64,000 nucleotides of DNA from Chloroflexota bacterium (lineage in GTDB: Bacteria > Chloroflexota > Anaerolineae > Anaerolineales > Villigracilaceae): positions 310,001 through 374,000 of the forward strand of contig JACRBI010000054.1 of NCBI GenBank assembly GCA_016234495.1, in the 5' to 3' direction. The translations under genes were made by a program, and so were the position numbers. Below are positions 26,135 to 35,400 of this stretch, piece after piece. The notes under the pieces are model-generated. The model had not been told where the DNA came from, searched no databases, and saw nothing but the letters and a program-made list of their open reading frames with translations. Each line of letters opens with the position of its first letter. Within the stretch, counting starts at the first letter, position 1.

Positions 26135-27526
26135 CTACAACTCCACACTCGTATGCGGAGCGGGATAATGCGCATGCCTGATGCGGTTTTCCTTGAATTT
26201 CTCCATCAGCGGCAGCGCGCCTTTCTCTTCCCCGTGGACTAAAAATATATTTTTGGCAGTCTTCTTGACTCCCGCGGCGTATTCAACCAGCAGATCCTGC
26301 CCCGCGTGAGCTGAGAGTCCGCCCACGGTTGCGATCTCGGCGCGGCAGCGATAGGTATCCCCAAAAATTTTGATCGTCTTCTCGCGGTCTGCCAGCTTGC
26401 GTCCCATTGTTTCAGGTGACTGCCATGAGACGATCATGATCGTGTTGTTCTTGTTCTCAATCGCCCAGCGGATGTGATACACCACGCGCCCTGTCTCAGC
26501 CATGCCCGAGGCCGAGATGATGATCATTGGGTCGGTGCGCGAGTTCAATGCCTTCGACTCTTCCAAAGTTTCGACATATCGCAAATATTTAAAGTCCAGC
26601 GCAGGATGCCCCGACTGCACCATTTTATTCATCGCTGAGTCGTAACATTCGGGATGCGTGCGGAAAACCCTCGAAGCATTTACCGCCAGCGGACTATCCA
26701 CAAAAATCGGCACATGCGGCAGATCGCCGTCTTCAGACATGCGATGCAGGTTGTAGACCAATTCCTGGGTGCGCCCGACCGCGAAGGATGGGATGATCAC
26801 TTTGCCGTTGCGCTTCAACGTGCGCAGAATGACAGATCGCATTTCGAGATAAGCCTGCTCGGGATCATTGTGCGCTTTGTCGCCGTAGGTTGATTCCATC
26901 AACAAGATATCCGCTTCCTGCGGCAGCACCGGGTCGCGCAAGATGGGCATGTTGCGCCTGCCGATATCCCCTGAAAACCACAAATGCCTTTTTTGATTCT
27001 TCTCCTCCATGTTCAAGGAAATTGACGCAGAGCCAAGAATGTGACCCGCATCATAAAAATTGGCTATCACACCTTTTGCAGGTTCAAATGGTTGAGCGTA
27101 ATCGTAGCTTCTCAATAACGGCTTGACCTTTTCCGCATCTTCCTGCGTATAAAGCGGATCAACCGGCGGCTCGCCGCGCTTTGCATTATGATAACTTGTG
27201 CTTTCCGCCTGCTTCTCTTGAATATGCCCCGAATCCCGCACCATCAGATCGGTCAACTCCGCTGTCGCGTGAGTGGCATAGATCGGCCCGTTGAATCCCT
27301 GCTTGACCAAATTCGGCAAATTGCCTGAATGGTCAATGTGCGCATGCGAGAGAACGACAGCGTCAATTTTCGTTACATCAAAGGGGAACGTCCGATTTCG
27401 AACGATGGATTCCTTGCGCTTCCCCTGAAACAATCCGCAATCCAACAGCAGCCGCGAGCCGTTAACTTCCACCAAATGCATCGAACCCGTAACTGTCCGC
27501 GCTGCGCCGTGAAAACTGAGTTTCAT
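26135..27526 (-). CDS. Metallo-beta-lactamase/beta-CASP RNA-processing nuclease
   Basis: A 463-residue beta-CASP nuclease of the CPSF73/YbcI type. The metal-binding motif SHAHIDHSG is followed by the downstream His and Asp (GHILGSAS, SGDIGR). The beta-CASP motifs A-C appear as SFAVGRTQEL, ISASGMAETGRVVYHI and GLSAHA. A C-terminal RMMBL region follows (FLVHGEEKGALPLMEKF). Its RNA substrate is not evident. It is shorter than RNase J and lacks the RNase J C-terminal domain. Confidence 0.88.
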   Translation of the reverse strand: MKLSFHGAARTVTGSMHLVEVNGSRLLLDCGLFQGKRKESIVRNRTFPFDVTKIDAVVLSHAHIDHSGNLPNLVKQGFNGPIYATHATAELTDLMVRDSGHIQEKQAESTSYHNAKRGEPPVDPLYTQEDAEKVKPLLRSYDYAQPFEPAKGVIANFYDAGHILGSASISLNMEEKNQKRHLWFSGDIGRRNMPILRDPVLPQEADILLMESTYGDKAHNDPEQAYLEMRSVILRTLKRNGKVIIPSFAVGRTQELVYNLHRMSEDGDLPHVPIFVDSPLAVNASRVFRTHPECYDSAMNKMVQSGHPALDFKYLRYVETLEESKALNSRTDPMIIISASGMAETGRVVYHIRWAIENKNNTIMIVSWQSPETMGRKLADREKTIKIFGDTYRCRAEIATVGGLSAHAGQDLLVEYAAGVKKTAKNIFLVHGEEKGALPLMEKFKENRIRHAHYPAPHTSVEL

Positions 27527-27546
27527 ATTTCCTCCGTGAATCTGAA

Positions 27547-27580
27547 TGTCATTGCGAAGCGTCCTGCCGAAGCAATCTCC
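27547..27580. repeat. Half REP-like element
   Basis: TGTCATTGCGAAGCG followed by GCCGAAGCAATCTCC reproduces one arm of the REP-like element at 15252-15345, without the returning arm. It lies between the beta-CASP gene and queA, which are divergent. Confidence 0.6.
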
Positions 27581-27634
27581 ATTTTTGAAGGCGCTTCCGT
27601 TTTTGATTCTAATCCATTATCATATAACCACAAA

Positions 27635-28723
27635 ATGAAAACTGCCGACTTCGACTATCATCTTCCCGAATCATCCATCGCCCAGACTCCCGCCGAACCG
27701 CGTGACTCTTCCCGACTTTTGGTTTTGCATCGCGACTCATCTGATGTAGAGCATCGCATCTTTCGTGACCTCGGCCTGCTTCTGCAACCGAATGATCTTC
27801 TCGTCCTCAACAGGACTCGCGTCATCCCTGCGAGGATATTCGCCAAAAAAGAGACAGGCGGTCGCGTGGAGTTGCTCCTCCTCCGCCGCCGAGATGAATT
27901 GACATGGGAAGCGCTGGTTGGCGGCAAGGGTTTGAATGCCGGGAAACAAATCTTTATCGAAATTCCACAACAACCCTCTGTGCCCTCTGTGGTAAATTCT
28001 CTTCATGCTGAAATCATGGGAATTCTCGAAGGCTCAGAGCGGCTGATTAAATTCTCCGAACCCATCGAGCCGTATTTTCCCAAAGTGGGGAATGTCCCGC
28101 TCCCGCCATACATTCACGAAAAATTGACCGACCCTGAGCGCTACCAGACCGTTTACTCGCGTGATGTTGGTTCCGCCGCCGCGCCGACAGCGGGCTTGCA
28201 TTTCACTCCGCAATTATTGGACGAACTAAAAGCCAAAGGAGTGAAGATTGCCTATGTCACCTTGCACGTTGGCTTGGATACCTTTGCGCCCGTCACAGAA
28301 GATGATCCCGCCGAACACAAGATCCATACCGAGTGGTGTGAACTCCCGCAGGAAACGGCTGACTTGATCAACCAGACCAAACAAAGCGGCGGGCGGGTGG
28401 TCGCCGTTGGGACAACGTCTGTCCGCACACTTGAATCCGCTGGGCAAGTGACGATGGACGATGGACGGCAGACCGTATCCACTGTCCACGGTCTATCGTC
28501 CACGGTCTCTCCCTTCCTCGGCCCAACCAATATCTTCATCCTTCCCGGTTACCAATTCAAAGTCGTGGATGCGATGATCACAAATTTTCACCTGCCCAAG
28601 TCCACTCTGATTATGCTGGTCAGCGCGTTTGCAGGGCGCGAGAAAATTTTATCTGCCTACGAAACGGCGATCAGGGAAGGCTATCGTTTTTATTCCTTTG
28701 GCGATGCGATGTTGATAGTATAA
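27635..28723 (+). CDS. queA: S-adenosylmethionine:tRNA ribosyltransferase-isomerase
   Basis: A 362-residue enzyme that transfers and isomerises the ribosyl group of SAM onto preQ1-tRNA to make epoxyqueuosine. Recognisable segments are FDYHLPESSIAQTPAEPRDSSRLLVL, AAPTAGLHFTPQLL, TLHVGLDTFAPV, VGTTSVRTLES and PGYQFKVVDAMITNFHLP. TATAAC lies five bases before the ATG, so it may be leaderless. Codons encoding about 19 residues (28452-28510), between LESA and FLGPTN, consist of the same words as an intergenic repeat, in a loop that varies in the family. Confidence 0.95.
   Translation: MKTADFDYHLPESSIAQTPAEPRDSSRLLVLHRDSSDVEHRIFRDLGLLLQPNDLLVLNRTRVIPARIFAKKETGGRVELLLLRRRDELTWEALVGGKGLNAGKQIFIEIPQQPSVPSVVNSLHAEIMGILEGSERLIKFSEPIEPYFPKVGNVPLPPYIHEKLTDPERYQTVYSRDVGSAAAPTAGLHFTPQLLDELKAKGVKIAYVTLHVGLDTFAPVTEDDPAEHKIHTEWCELPQETADLINQTKQSGGRVVAVGTTSVRTLESAGQVTMDDGRQTVSTVHGLSSTVSPFLGPTNIFILPGYQFKVVDAMITNFHLPKSTLIMLVSAFAGREKILSAYETAIREGYRFYSFGDAMLIV
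28452..28510. repeat. Word repeat inside the queA coding sequence
   Basis: The words GACGATGGACGGCAGACCGT, then GTCCACGGTCTATCGTCCAC, are the two inverse halves of the intergenic repeat seen at 30982-31010, 59089-59152 and 63075-63099. Here they are translated in frame (TMDDGRQTVSTVHGLSSTV). Confidence 0.75.
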
Positions 28724-28790
28724 AGGTTGGAAAGTTTGAAGGTTTGAAAGTTAAAGCCTGTCAACTTGTAAACCTGCCAACCTTCAAACG
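28724..28790. repeat. Intergenic word repeat (AACTTGCAAACTTG type)
   Basis: Words such as GGTTGGAAAGTTTGAAGG, then CAACTTGTAAACC and GCCAACCTTCAAAC, form a self-complementary block between queA and the uracil-DNA glycosylase gene. The outer arms GGTTGGAAAGTTTGAAGG and CCTTCAAAC can pair partly. Confidence 0.65.
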
Positions 28791-28797
28791 GAGAATG

Positions 28798-29457
28798 ATG
28801 CAATCCGAACTCGAAAAATTAAACACTGAAATCACCTCCTGCCGAAAATGTCCGCGCCTTGTGGAATGGCGTGAGGAAGTTGCGCGGATCAAACGCAAGG
28901 CATATAAAGATGACGAATATTGGGGCAGGCCGGTCCCTGGGTTTGGCGACCCGAATGCGCGCGTCCTCGTGGTGGGACTCGCCCCCGGGGCGCACGGCTC
29001 GAACCGCACAGGACGTCAATTCACGGGTGACGCTTCGGGCGGATTCCTTTTCCCAGCGTTGCACAAAGCTGGGTTTGCGAATCAGGCCCGGGCGGAGTCC
29101 AGAAGCGATGGTCTCATCCTCAAAGATATGTATATCACTGCGTCAGGCCGTTGTGCTCCGCCGGATAATAAGCCGAGTCCAGATGAGTTAAATAATTGCC
29201 AGCCGTATCTTGACCGCGAGATTCAAATCATCCAGCCGAAAGTCATTGTGTGTTTGGGTAAGATCGCGTTTGACAGAATCCTCAAAGTATTCGCGCTTCG
29301 TAGACTTGAGTTTGCACACGGCGCGATTTATGAACTGACAACTGATCACTGGCTACTTGGTTCATACCATCCCAGCCAGCAAAACACGTTGACGGGAAAA
29401 CTGACAATTGAAATGTTCGACAATATTTGGAAGAAAGCGAAATCATTACTTGAATGA
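28798..29457 (+). CDS. Type-5 uracil-DNA glycosylase
   Basis: A 219-residue iron-sulfur glycosylase of UDG family 5 (UdgB), which removes uracil and some other deaminated bases. The diagnostic motif GLAPGAHGSNRTGRQFTGD has Ala-Pro-Gly rather than the family 4 GEAPG. Cysteines for the 4Fe-4S cluster are CRKC near the start and two later ones (SGRCAPP, NNCQPY). The second active-site motif is GSYHPSQQNTLTG. The second of two adjacent ATGs is favoured by spacing from GGAG. The stop overlaps the next ATG (ATGA). Confidence 0.9.
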   Translation: MQSELEKLNTEITSCRKCPRLVEWREEVARIKRKAYKDDEYWGRPVPGFGDPNARVLVVGLAPGAHGSNRTGRQFTGDASGGFLFPALHKAGFANQARAESRSDGLILKDMYITASGRCAPPDNKPSPDELNNCQPYLDREIQIIQPKVIVCLGKIAFDRILKVFALRRLEFAHGAIYELTTDHWLLGSYHPSQQNTLTGKLTIEMFDNIWKKAKSLLE

Positions 29458-29939
29458 CTCCTAAAAATCTGATCACCCCCGGCCAACTCGCGCCTGATTT
29501 TGAACTTGAAGATATCGACGGAAATATCGTGCGTCTTTCCGATTTTCGCGGAAGCAAGCCGATTGTGCTGACCTTCCTGCGTGGGTTTATGTGACCCTAC
29601 TGCCGCGCGCAGTTGGCGCGTATGCGGGATAATTACGCAGATTTCACCAGACGCGGCGCCGCGATTATCGCTGTCGGCCCTGATACTGCGCAGACCTTTC
29701 AACGATATTGGGAAAATGAGAATCTTCCGTACATTGGTTTGCCCGATCCTGACCACCGAGTTGCAAGGCTGTATCGTCAGGAAGTGAATTTGTTCAAGCT
29801 TGGGCGTATGCCGTTGAATACCATTGTTGATATTGATGGGCGCATCCGTTATGTTCACTTCGGCTCGTCCATGTCTGATATCCCGGATAACGAAACTTTT
29901 CTAAACGTAATAGACCACCTAAATGAGTCATCAAGATAA
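29454..29939 (+). CDS. Probable selenocysteine-containing peroxiredoxin (in-frame TGA at residue 47)
   Basis: A 161-codon AhpC/TSA-type (Prx-like) thioredoxin-fold peroxidase. Residues 1-46 (LAPDFELEDIDG, VLTFLRGFM) and 48-161 (PYCRAQLARM, LPDPDHRVARLY, NTIVDIDGRIRYVHFG) are in one frame. They are joined by TGA at 29592-29594, exactly where the family has the peroxidatic cysteine of C-P-x-C-R. The resolving-type Cys 50 is intact, giving UxxC. A GC-rich hairpin begins about 10 bases after the TGA. The gene is coupled on both sides (ATGA upstream, 16-17 base overlap downstream). The alternatives are a nonsense mutation or a sequencing error of TGC/TGT; the intact frame on both sides argues against decay. 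Confidence 0.75.
29604..29626 (+). promoter_or_regulatory. SECIS-like hairpin after the in-frame TGA
   Basis: CGCGC (29606-29610) pairs with GCGCG (29616-29620) around the loop AGTTG, extended by a G-U pair and a bulged outer stem. The loop G lies about 18 bases after the TGA, inside the usual bacterial SECIS distance (about 16-37), and is at loop position 2, as known bacterial SECIS elements require. Confidence 0.5.
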
Positions 29940-30978
29940 TGTGACTCTGGGACGCGTTGCATTTCTAGGCTCAGGTGAGACCTCGCTGGCTGGAGGCCGC
30001 ATTTTCGAATCGCTTGCCCGTCGAATCGCGGAACCTTTGTATGTGGCGATCATGGAAACTCCTGCCGGCTTTGAGTTGAATACTTCAGTCGTTGCGGGGC
30101 GTGTGGGAGATTTTCTCAAGACGCGCCTGCAAAATTACAAGCCGACCATCGACTTGATTCCCGCCCGAAAACAGGGAACCGAGTTCAGCCCGAATAATCT
30201 TGAAATTCTAAAACCCCTTTTACATGCAAATGTCATATTTATGGGGCCAGGCAGTCCCACTTATCTGGCGCGTCAACTGCACGGCTCGCTGGCCTGGGAC
30301 ATTATCCGCGCGCGCCACAGGCTGGGCGCCACGTTGATATTTTCATCCGCCGCGACCATCTCCGTCGGCGCGTGGGTGCTGCCTGTTTATGAAATATATA
30401 AAGTAGGCGAGGATGTCCATGCAAAAGAAGGGCTGAATTTCTTTTTGGATTTTGGCCTGGATCTGTCTTTTGTTCCGCACTGGAACAATGCCGAAGGCGG
30501 CGCAGACCTCGACACCAGCCGTTGTTTTGTAGGCATGGAGCGCTTTGAGCATTGGAGCAAATTACTGCCTCGTGAAAATATTATCGTTGGCCTCGACGAA
30601 CATTCAGGCATCATCATGGATTTTGAAAAGGGCATGTGTGATGTGCATGGCGTCAGTTCGGTTTCCGTGGTCAGAAATATGAGCCTGGAAATTTATCCGG
30701 CAGGAGCAAGCTTTCCTCTCAGTGAACTTGGCAGCTTTGACATGTCCACCCCGGTCAAAAAGGGGATTCGCTCCGAGGTATGGGACATGGCTGTCAATGC
30801 GGCCAAAGTGGACGACGAAGAAGCGCCTCCTGCCGACGCCTTGAAACTGCTCAGCCAACGAGGAGAGGCTCGTGCCCGAAAAGACTTTGCCGAATCAGAT
30901 CGCCTGCGAGATGAGATCGCCGCGCTTGGGTGGGAAGTTCAAGACAGCAAGGAAGGACAAAAGCTGGTTAAGAGATAA
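29923..30978 (+). CDS. Cyanophycinase-like (S51) protein fused to a CysRS C-terminal-like domain
   Basis: A 351-residue protein. Residues about 10-240 resemble cyanophycinase/peptidase E-type class I glutamine-amidotransferase-like folds (VAFLGSGETSLAGGR, FMGPGSPTYLARQL, nucleophile-elbow segment IFSSAATISVGAW). The last 45 residues (GEARARKDFAESDRLRDEI, ALGWEVQDSKEGQ) closely resemble the C-terminal domain of cysteinyl-tRNA synthetase. The reading frame overlaps the peroxiredoxin end; a GTG at 29941 is an alternative start. Substrate unknown; the fusion suggests RNA- or tRNA-linked work, which is inference. Confidence 0.7.
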   Translation: MSHQDNVTLGRVAFLGSGETSLAGGRIFESLARRIAEPLYVAIMETPAGFELNTSVVAGRVGDFLKTRLQNYKPTIDLIPARKQGTEFSPNNLEILKPLLHANVIFMGPGSPTYLARQLHGSLAWDIIRARHRLGATLIFSSAATISVGAWVLPVYEIYKVGEDVHAKEGLNFFLDFGLDLSFVPHWNNAEGGADLDTSRCFVGMERFEHWSKLLPRENIIVGLDEHSGIIMDFEKGMCDVHGVSSVSVVRNMSLEIYPAGASFPLSELGSFDMSTPVKKGIRSEVWDMAVNAAKVDDEEAPPADALKLLSQRGEARARKDFAESDRLRDEIAALGWEVQDSKEGQKLVKR

Positions 30979-30998
30979 TTCTGGACGATAGACCATAG

Positions 30999-31030
30999 AC
31001 CGCAGACGATTATTCCGTTTGCGGTTTTTT
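30999..31030 (+). terminator. Intrinsic terminator built from a word repeat
   Basis: ACCGCAGACG (30999-31008) pairs with CGTTTGCGGT (31016-31025) with one G-U pair, followed by TTTTT. The left arm is part of the GACGATAGACCATAGACCG word repeat, so here the repeat serves as a terminator. Confidence 0.8.
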
Positions 31031-31101
31031 GATGTCTGCCTTCCGCATTCATCCTTTCCCCAACTTTGCGATAAAATAGAATCCACACAAGGAGATTGAA
31101 T

Positions 31102-32397
31102 ATGCGCGCGGTAGACATCATCATCAAGAAACGCGATAAAGGGGAATTGACCTCGCAGGAGATCGAGTTCTTTATTCAAGGCTTTACCAACGGGGATATT
31201 CCAGATTATCAGGCATCCGCTTTTGCAATGGCGGTCATGCTCAACAGCATGACTTCTCACGAAACAAAAGACCTTACACTGGCAATGGCTCATTCCGGTC
31301 AGGTGCTGGACCTTTCCAAAATTGTCGATGTTGCAGTTGATAAACATTCATCGGGCGGTGTGGGGGATAAGACCAGCATTTCGGTCATGCCGATGGTGGC
31401 AGCCTGCGGATTGCCCGTCGGGAAAATGTCTGGTCGCGGGCTTGGTTTCAGCGGCGGCACATTGGATAAATTGGAATCCATCCCCGGCTACCGCGTGGAC
31501 CTGACCACCGATGAATTCAAGCAACAACTAAAAGAAAAAGGCATCGTGCTGACCGGCCAGTCTTTAGACCTCGCGCCCGCAGACGGCAAAATGTACGCCC
31601 TGCGGGATGTGACAGGCACCGTCCCTTCCACTCCGCTGATCGCGTCATCCATCATGTGCAAAAAGCTCGCAGCCGGGGCGACGGCGATTGTTTTGGATGT
31701 GAAAGTCGGGCTGGGCGCGTTCATGGAAACGCTTGACGAAGCCCGCAAACTCGCCAGCCTGATGGTGGATATCGGTCATTTGGCGGGGCGCAAAACTGTC
31801 GCCTTGCTTTCAGACATGAACCAGCCGCTGGGGAGCGCTGTCGGAAATGCGCTGGAAACCATCGAGGCCATCGAATTGCTGCGCGGCAAAGCCCCCGCAG
31901 ATTACCACGAGCATTGTCTGCATGTCGCCGCGCACGTGCTGGTGATCGGTCAACGCGCACAGAATTTGGTCGAAGGCCGCGCCATGGCTGAAAAATGTAT
32001 CGCCGATGGCAGCGCGCTTGAGAAATTCCGCGTGCTGGTTCAGGCGCAGGGTGGCGATGTTTCGTATGTGGACGACATCTCCAAATTCGAGCGCGCAAAA
32101 TTTGTGGAAGTAGTGAATGCCCCTCGAAGCGGATTCATTTCTCAGGTCCATGCACGGATCGTAGGCGAGGCGGCGGTGGCGCTCGGGGCGGGACGCGCCA
32201 AAAAGAGCGATCCGATCGATCATGCGGTCGGGTTTATCATCCATAAAAAGGTGGGGGATAAGGTCGAAGCGGGCCAGCCTTTATTCGAAATTCATGCGAA
32301 CGACGAATCAAAACTTGATGAAGCGCGCAAGGCTGTGCTGTCTGCGCACAAATTTAGTGATGAATTTGTACCGCCACTCCCCCTGTTTTACGTGTAA
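31102..32397 (+). CDS. Pyrimidine-nucleoside phosphorylase
   Basis: A 431-residue nucleoside phosphorylase that splits thymidine or uridine with phosphate in pyrimidine salvage. It shows MRAVDIIIKKRDKGELTSQEI, the phosphate-binding KHSSGGVGDKTS, RGLGFSGGTLDKLE, YALRDVTGTVPSTPLI with the base-binding region, and the C-terminal GFIIHKKVGDKVEAGQPLF domain. The ATG lies seven bases after GGAG. It could be called pdp or deoA; the substrate preference cannot be read. Confidence 0.93.
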   Translation: MRAVDIIIKKRDKGELTSQEIEFFIQGFTNGDIPDYQASAFAMAVMLNSMTSHETKDLTLAMAHSGQVLDLSKIVDVAVDKHSSGGVGDKTSISVMPMVAACGLPVGKMSGRGLGFSGGTLDKLESIPGYRVDLTTDEFKQQLKEKGIVLTGQSLDLAPADGKMYALRDVTGTVPSTPLIASSIMCKKLAAGATAIVLDVKVGLGAFMETLDEARKLASLMVDIGHLAGRKTVALLSDMNQPLGSAVGNALETIEAIELLRGKAPADYHEHCLHVAAHVLVIGQRAQNLVEGRAMAEKCIADGSALEKFRVLVQAQGGDVSYVDDISKFERAKFVEVVNAPRSGFISQVHARIVGEAAVALGAGRAKKSDPIDHAVGFIIHKKVGDKVEAGQPLFEIHANDESKLDEARKAVLSAHKFSDEFVPPLPLFYV

Positions 32398-32458
32398 AAT
32401 AGTGTCAGGATTGCAAAATTTTTAAGAAGCGCGCATACTTAACCTCAGGAAAAAAGCA

Positions 32459-35400
32459 ATGGCTAAAGTCTCATTAAGAATTTACAATCGTGAAATTGAA
32501 AGTCTCATCGATCAGGGACATACAGAAGAGGCTGTCTCGCACTGCCACCACATTCTAAAGACCTTCCCCAAACACCTCGAAACCTACCGCCTGCTGGGCA
32601 AAGCGCACCTCGAAGCCAAACGCTACATGGAAGCGGTGGATATTTTCAGCCGTGTGCTCATGGCTGCGCCTGAGGATTTTGTAGCCCACGTCGGGATGAG
32701 CATTATTTCTGATGAGCAACATAAATTAGATGATGCCATCTGGCACATGGAGCGCGCCTTCGAAACCCAGCCGTCCAATGCCGCCATTCAAGGGGAGCTT
32801 CAAAGATTATACGGCCGCCGTGACGGCATGGAACCGCCCAAGATCCGCATGACACGCGGCGCGCTCGCTTTCATGTACGTGCAGGGTGAATTGTATCCGC
32901 AGGCTGTTGCAGAAATTCACGCAGTGCTCGATGATGACCCCAACCGCGGCGATATGCGGATTTTACTCGCGCGCGCTTATCACCGCAGCGGGCAAAAAGC
33001 GGACGCCACGGATATGTGCGCGCAGCTGCTCAAGCAATATCCGTACTGCCTCGATGCCAATCGCATCATGGTGGACCTTATCCCATCCAGAGCCGGGGCG
33101 GCAGAAAGCACAGAGGTTTACCGCACGCGAGTTTTCGAGCTTGACCCATACGCCTCTTTCACCAAAGGATCCATTTTCCTATCCAATGAAATCCCAGACG
33201 CGGCAGTTAATTTGGAGCGGCTCGAATATACCGGCAGCGACGTCCAACTAAGCCAGGAGTGGGGCTCGTCTCTCGGTATCGGACTTGGCTCTGCGGCCGC
33301 TTCTTCATCCGAACAACCTGACTGGCTAAGGTCTGGCGGAGTTTCCGACTTCTCGAATCAATCTCAGCCCGTGCCTGCTTCTGCCTCTGAAGCAGAGGAC
33401 GAAATCCCAGACTTTTTGCGCGCTGCCGGCTGGGGCGAATCCAACACCCCCGAACAACCCACATCCATCTTTGACCAGGATTCATCCAGCGACGAAAGCC
33501 TCGTCCCCGCTGACCTGCCAGACTGGCTAAAAGGACAGGCACCAGTAACCGAACCATTACATCCCGTCCAACAGGCTCCCGCCCAATCATTAGACACTCC
33601 CGATTGGCTGAGCGAGATGAGCAGTGAACAAGCTGTCGACTCTGCTGCACCTCAATCCACAGACATCAGCGACTGGCTCAGCAGCCTCGACGATGCGCAG
33701 GATGTCAAAGAAAGCCCTGCTGTGCCGGCAGGAGACATCCCGGATTGGCTAAGCGGATTGAGCGACGCAGCAACAACCCCGGAAACAGAAGCCCCGCAAG
33801 CAGCCAGCGACACCCCTGAATGGCTCGGCGGGCTTGGTACCGCCGCCGCAGCAGCAGCCGCGGCTGACGCTTTCGAAGCCGAACCCGCCCAACCCGGTGA
33901 CGTCCCCGACTGGCTCAGCGGATTGGGCGATGCCAAAGCCTCTGAACCAATGGCAGCGCAGTCCAGTGATATACCCGAGTGGCTGAACGGCATGGACGAT
34001 CTGCAGCCCATTACACCTGTCTCAGCAAAAACAACCGAACCCTCCGTTGATGAGTTGGGCACATCCGCACAAGAGCAGGATGACGCAGTGGCATGGCTTG
34101 AATCGCTTGCCGCCAAACACGGCGCCAAGCCCGAAGAAATGGTCACAGACCCGAATCTCCGCAGCGAAACTCCGCCCGATTGGGTGCAGCAAGCCCAAAC
34201 CTTGAATCAGCAACCTTCCGTCGAAAATTTAGGAACATCTGCTCAAGAGCAGGATGATGCGGTTGCGTGGCTTGAATCGCTTGCCGCCAAACACGGCGCC
34301 AAGCCCGAAGAAATGGTCTCAGACCCGAACAAGCGCAGCGAGACACCGCCTGAATGGGTGCAGCAGGCCCAGGCAGTTGGCGAAGCCGAATCAATTTCCA
34401 GTGCGAAGGACATTTCGCAAAAGCCCGATGAGCAGATATTCTCAGAATTTGATACAACGTCCATCATCCCCACAGAAGCTGACGCCACCGGGATGTGGCT
34501 GCGAGACCTCGATAAAAAAGAAAAAGAGAGCGAATTCATTACGCCCTCCGCTGACCACGCACAAGATGTTCCTGAATGGCTGAAAGACATACAATCGCAG
34601 CCGGAACAAATGGAAGAGACTAGTTTGAAACAAGCCGACATCCCCGACTGGATCAAGAGCGCGCAGCCGGTTGACTCTGATGACCAAATTAAATTTGTCG
34701 AGGATACACCCGCCGCGCAAAACTCCGACCTGCCGGATTGGTTGAGCGGCATCGAAGACGAGTCGCCTGTGAAGGAAACAGCCGGCGATCAAGGCTTGCC
34801 GAATAACGATCTCTCGAACTGGTTGAGCGGATTGGATGAAGAGCCCGGGCTTCCTTTTGAATCCATGCCCACGCCGAATTCCATTCTCGCCGATTCAATG
34901 CCGCGCCCTGTCGAGTCACCTGTGCAGCAGGAACCTGTTGCCGCGAAAGCAGACCTGCCCGATTGGTTAAGCGATGTGGATGCCAAGCCGGAAGAGGACT
35001 TGGAAGAAGACCTGTGGAAAAAATCCATTGAACAGGAAGTTGAGACAATCGCATCACAACCGACCGACGAACCTGCTCCTGTTACCGAAACAGTTGACCT
35101 GCCCGACTGGCTGCAAGGCGTCGAAGTAGAGTCTGACAAAGCAGCCGAAATTGCCGAAGTGGAAATGGAAGGCGATGATTCTCCGCCATGGATGGTCCGT
35201 GAAAAATTTGAAGCAGAGGAACTGCTTCAACCCATACCAACCTCGCCGTCTGAATGGCATCCGGTAGATATGATAGAGACAAAGCCAATTCGAATTCAAA
35301 GGGAAGAAGAGATCCCAGCCGCGGTGCTTGAACCCGCGCTGGCAGCTCCTTCGGAACCTGCGCCTGCCACAAAGAAGAAGACGGGCTTGTCTGTCAGGCA

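Noticed and set aside
29581-29787. Short alternative frame across the peroxiredoxin TGA
   Set aside because: It is out of frame with the conserved peroxiredoxin segments before and after the TGA; a frameshift reading explains nothing.
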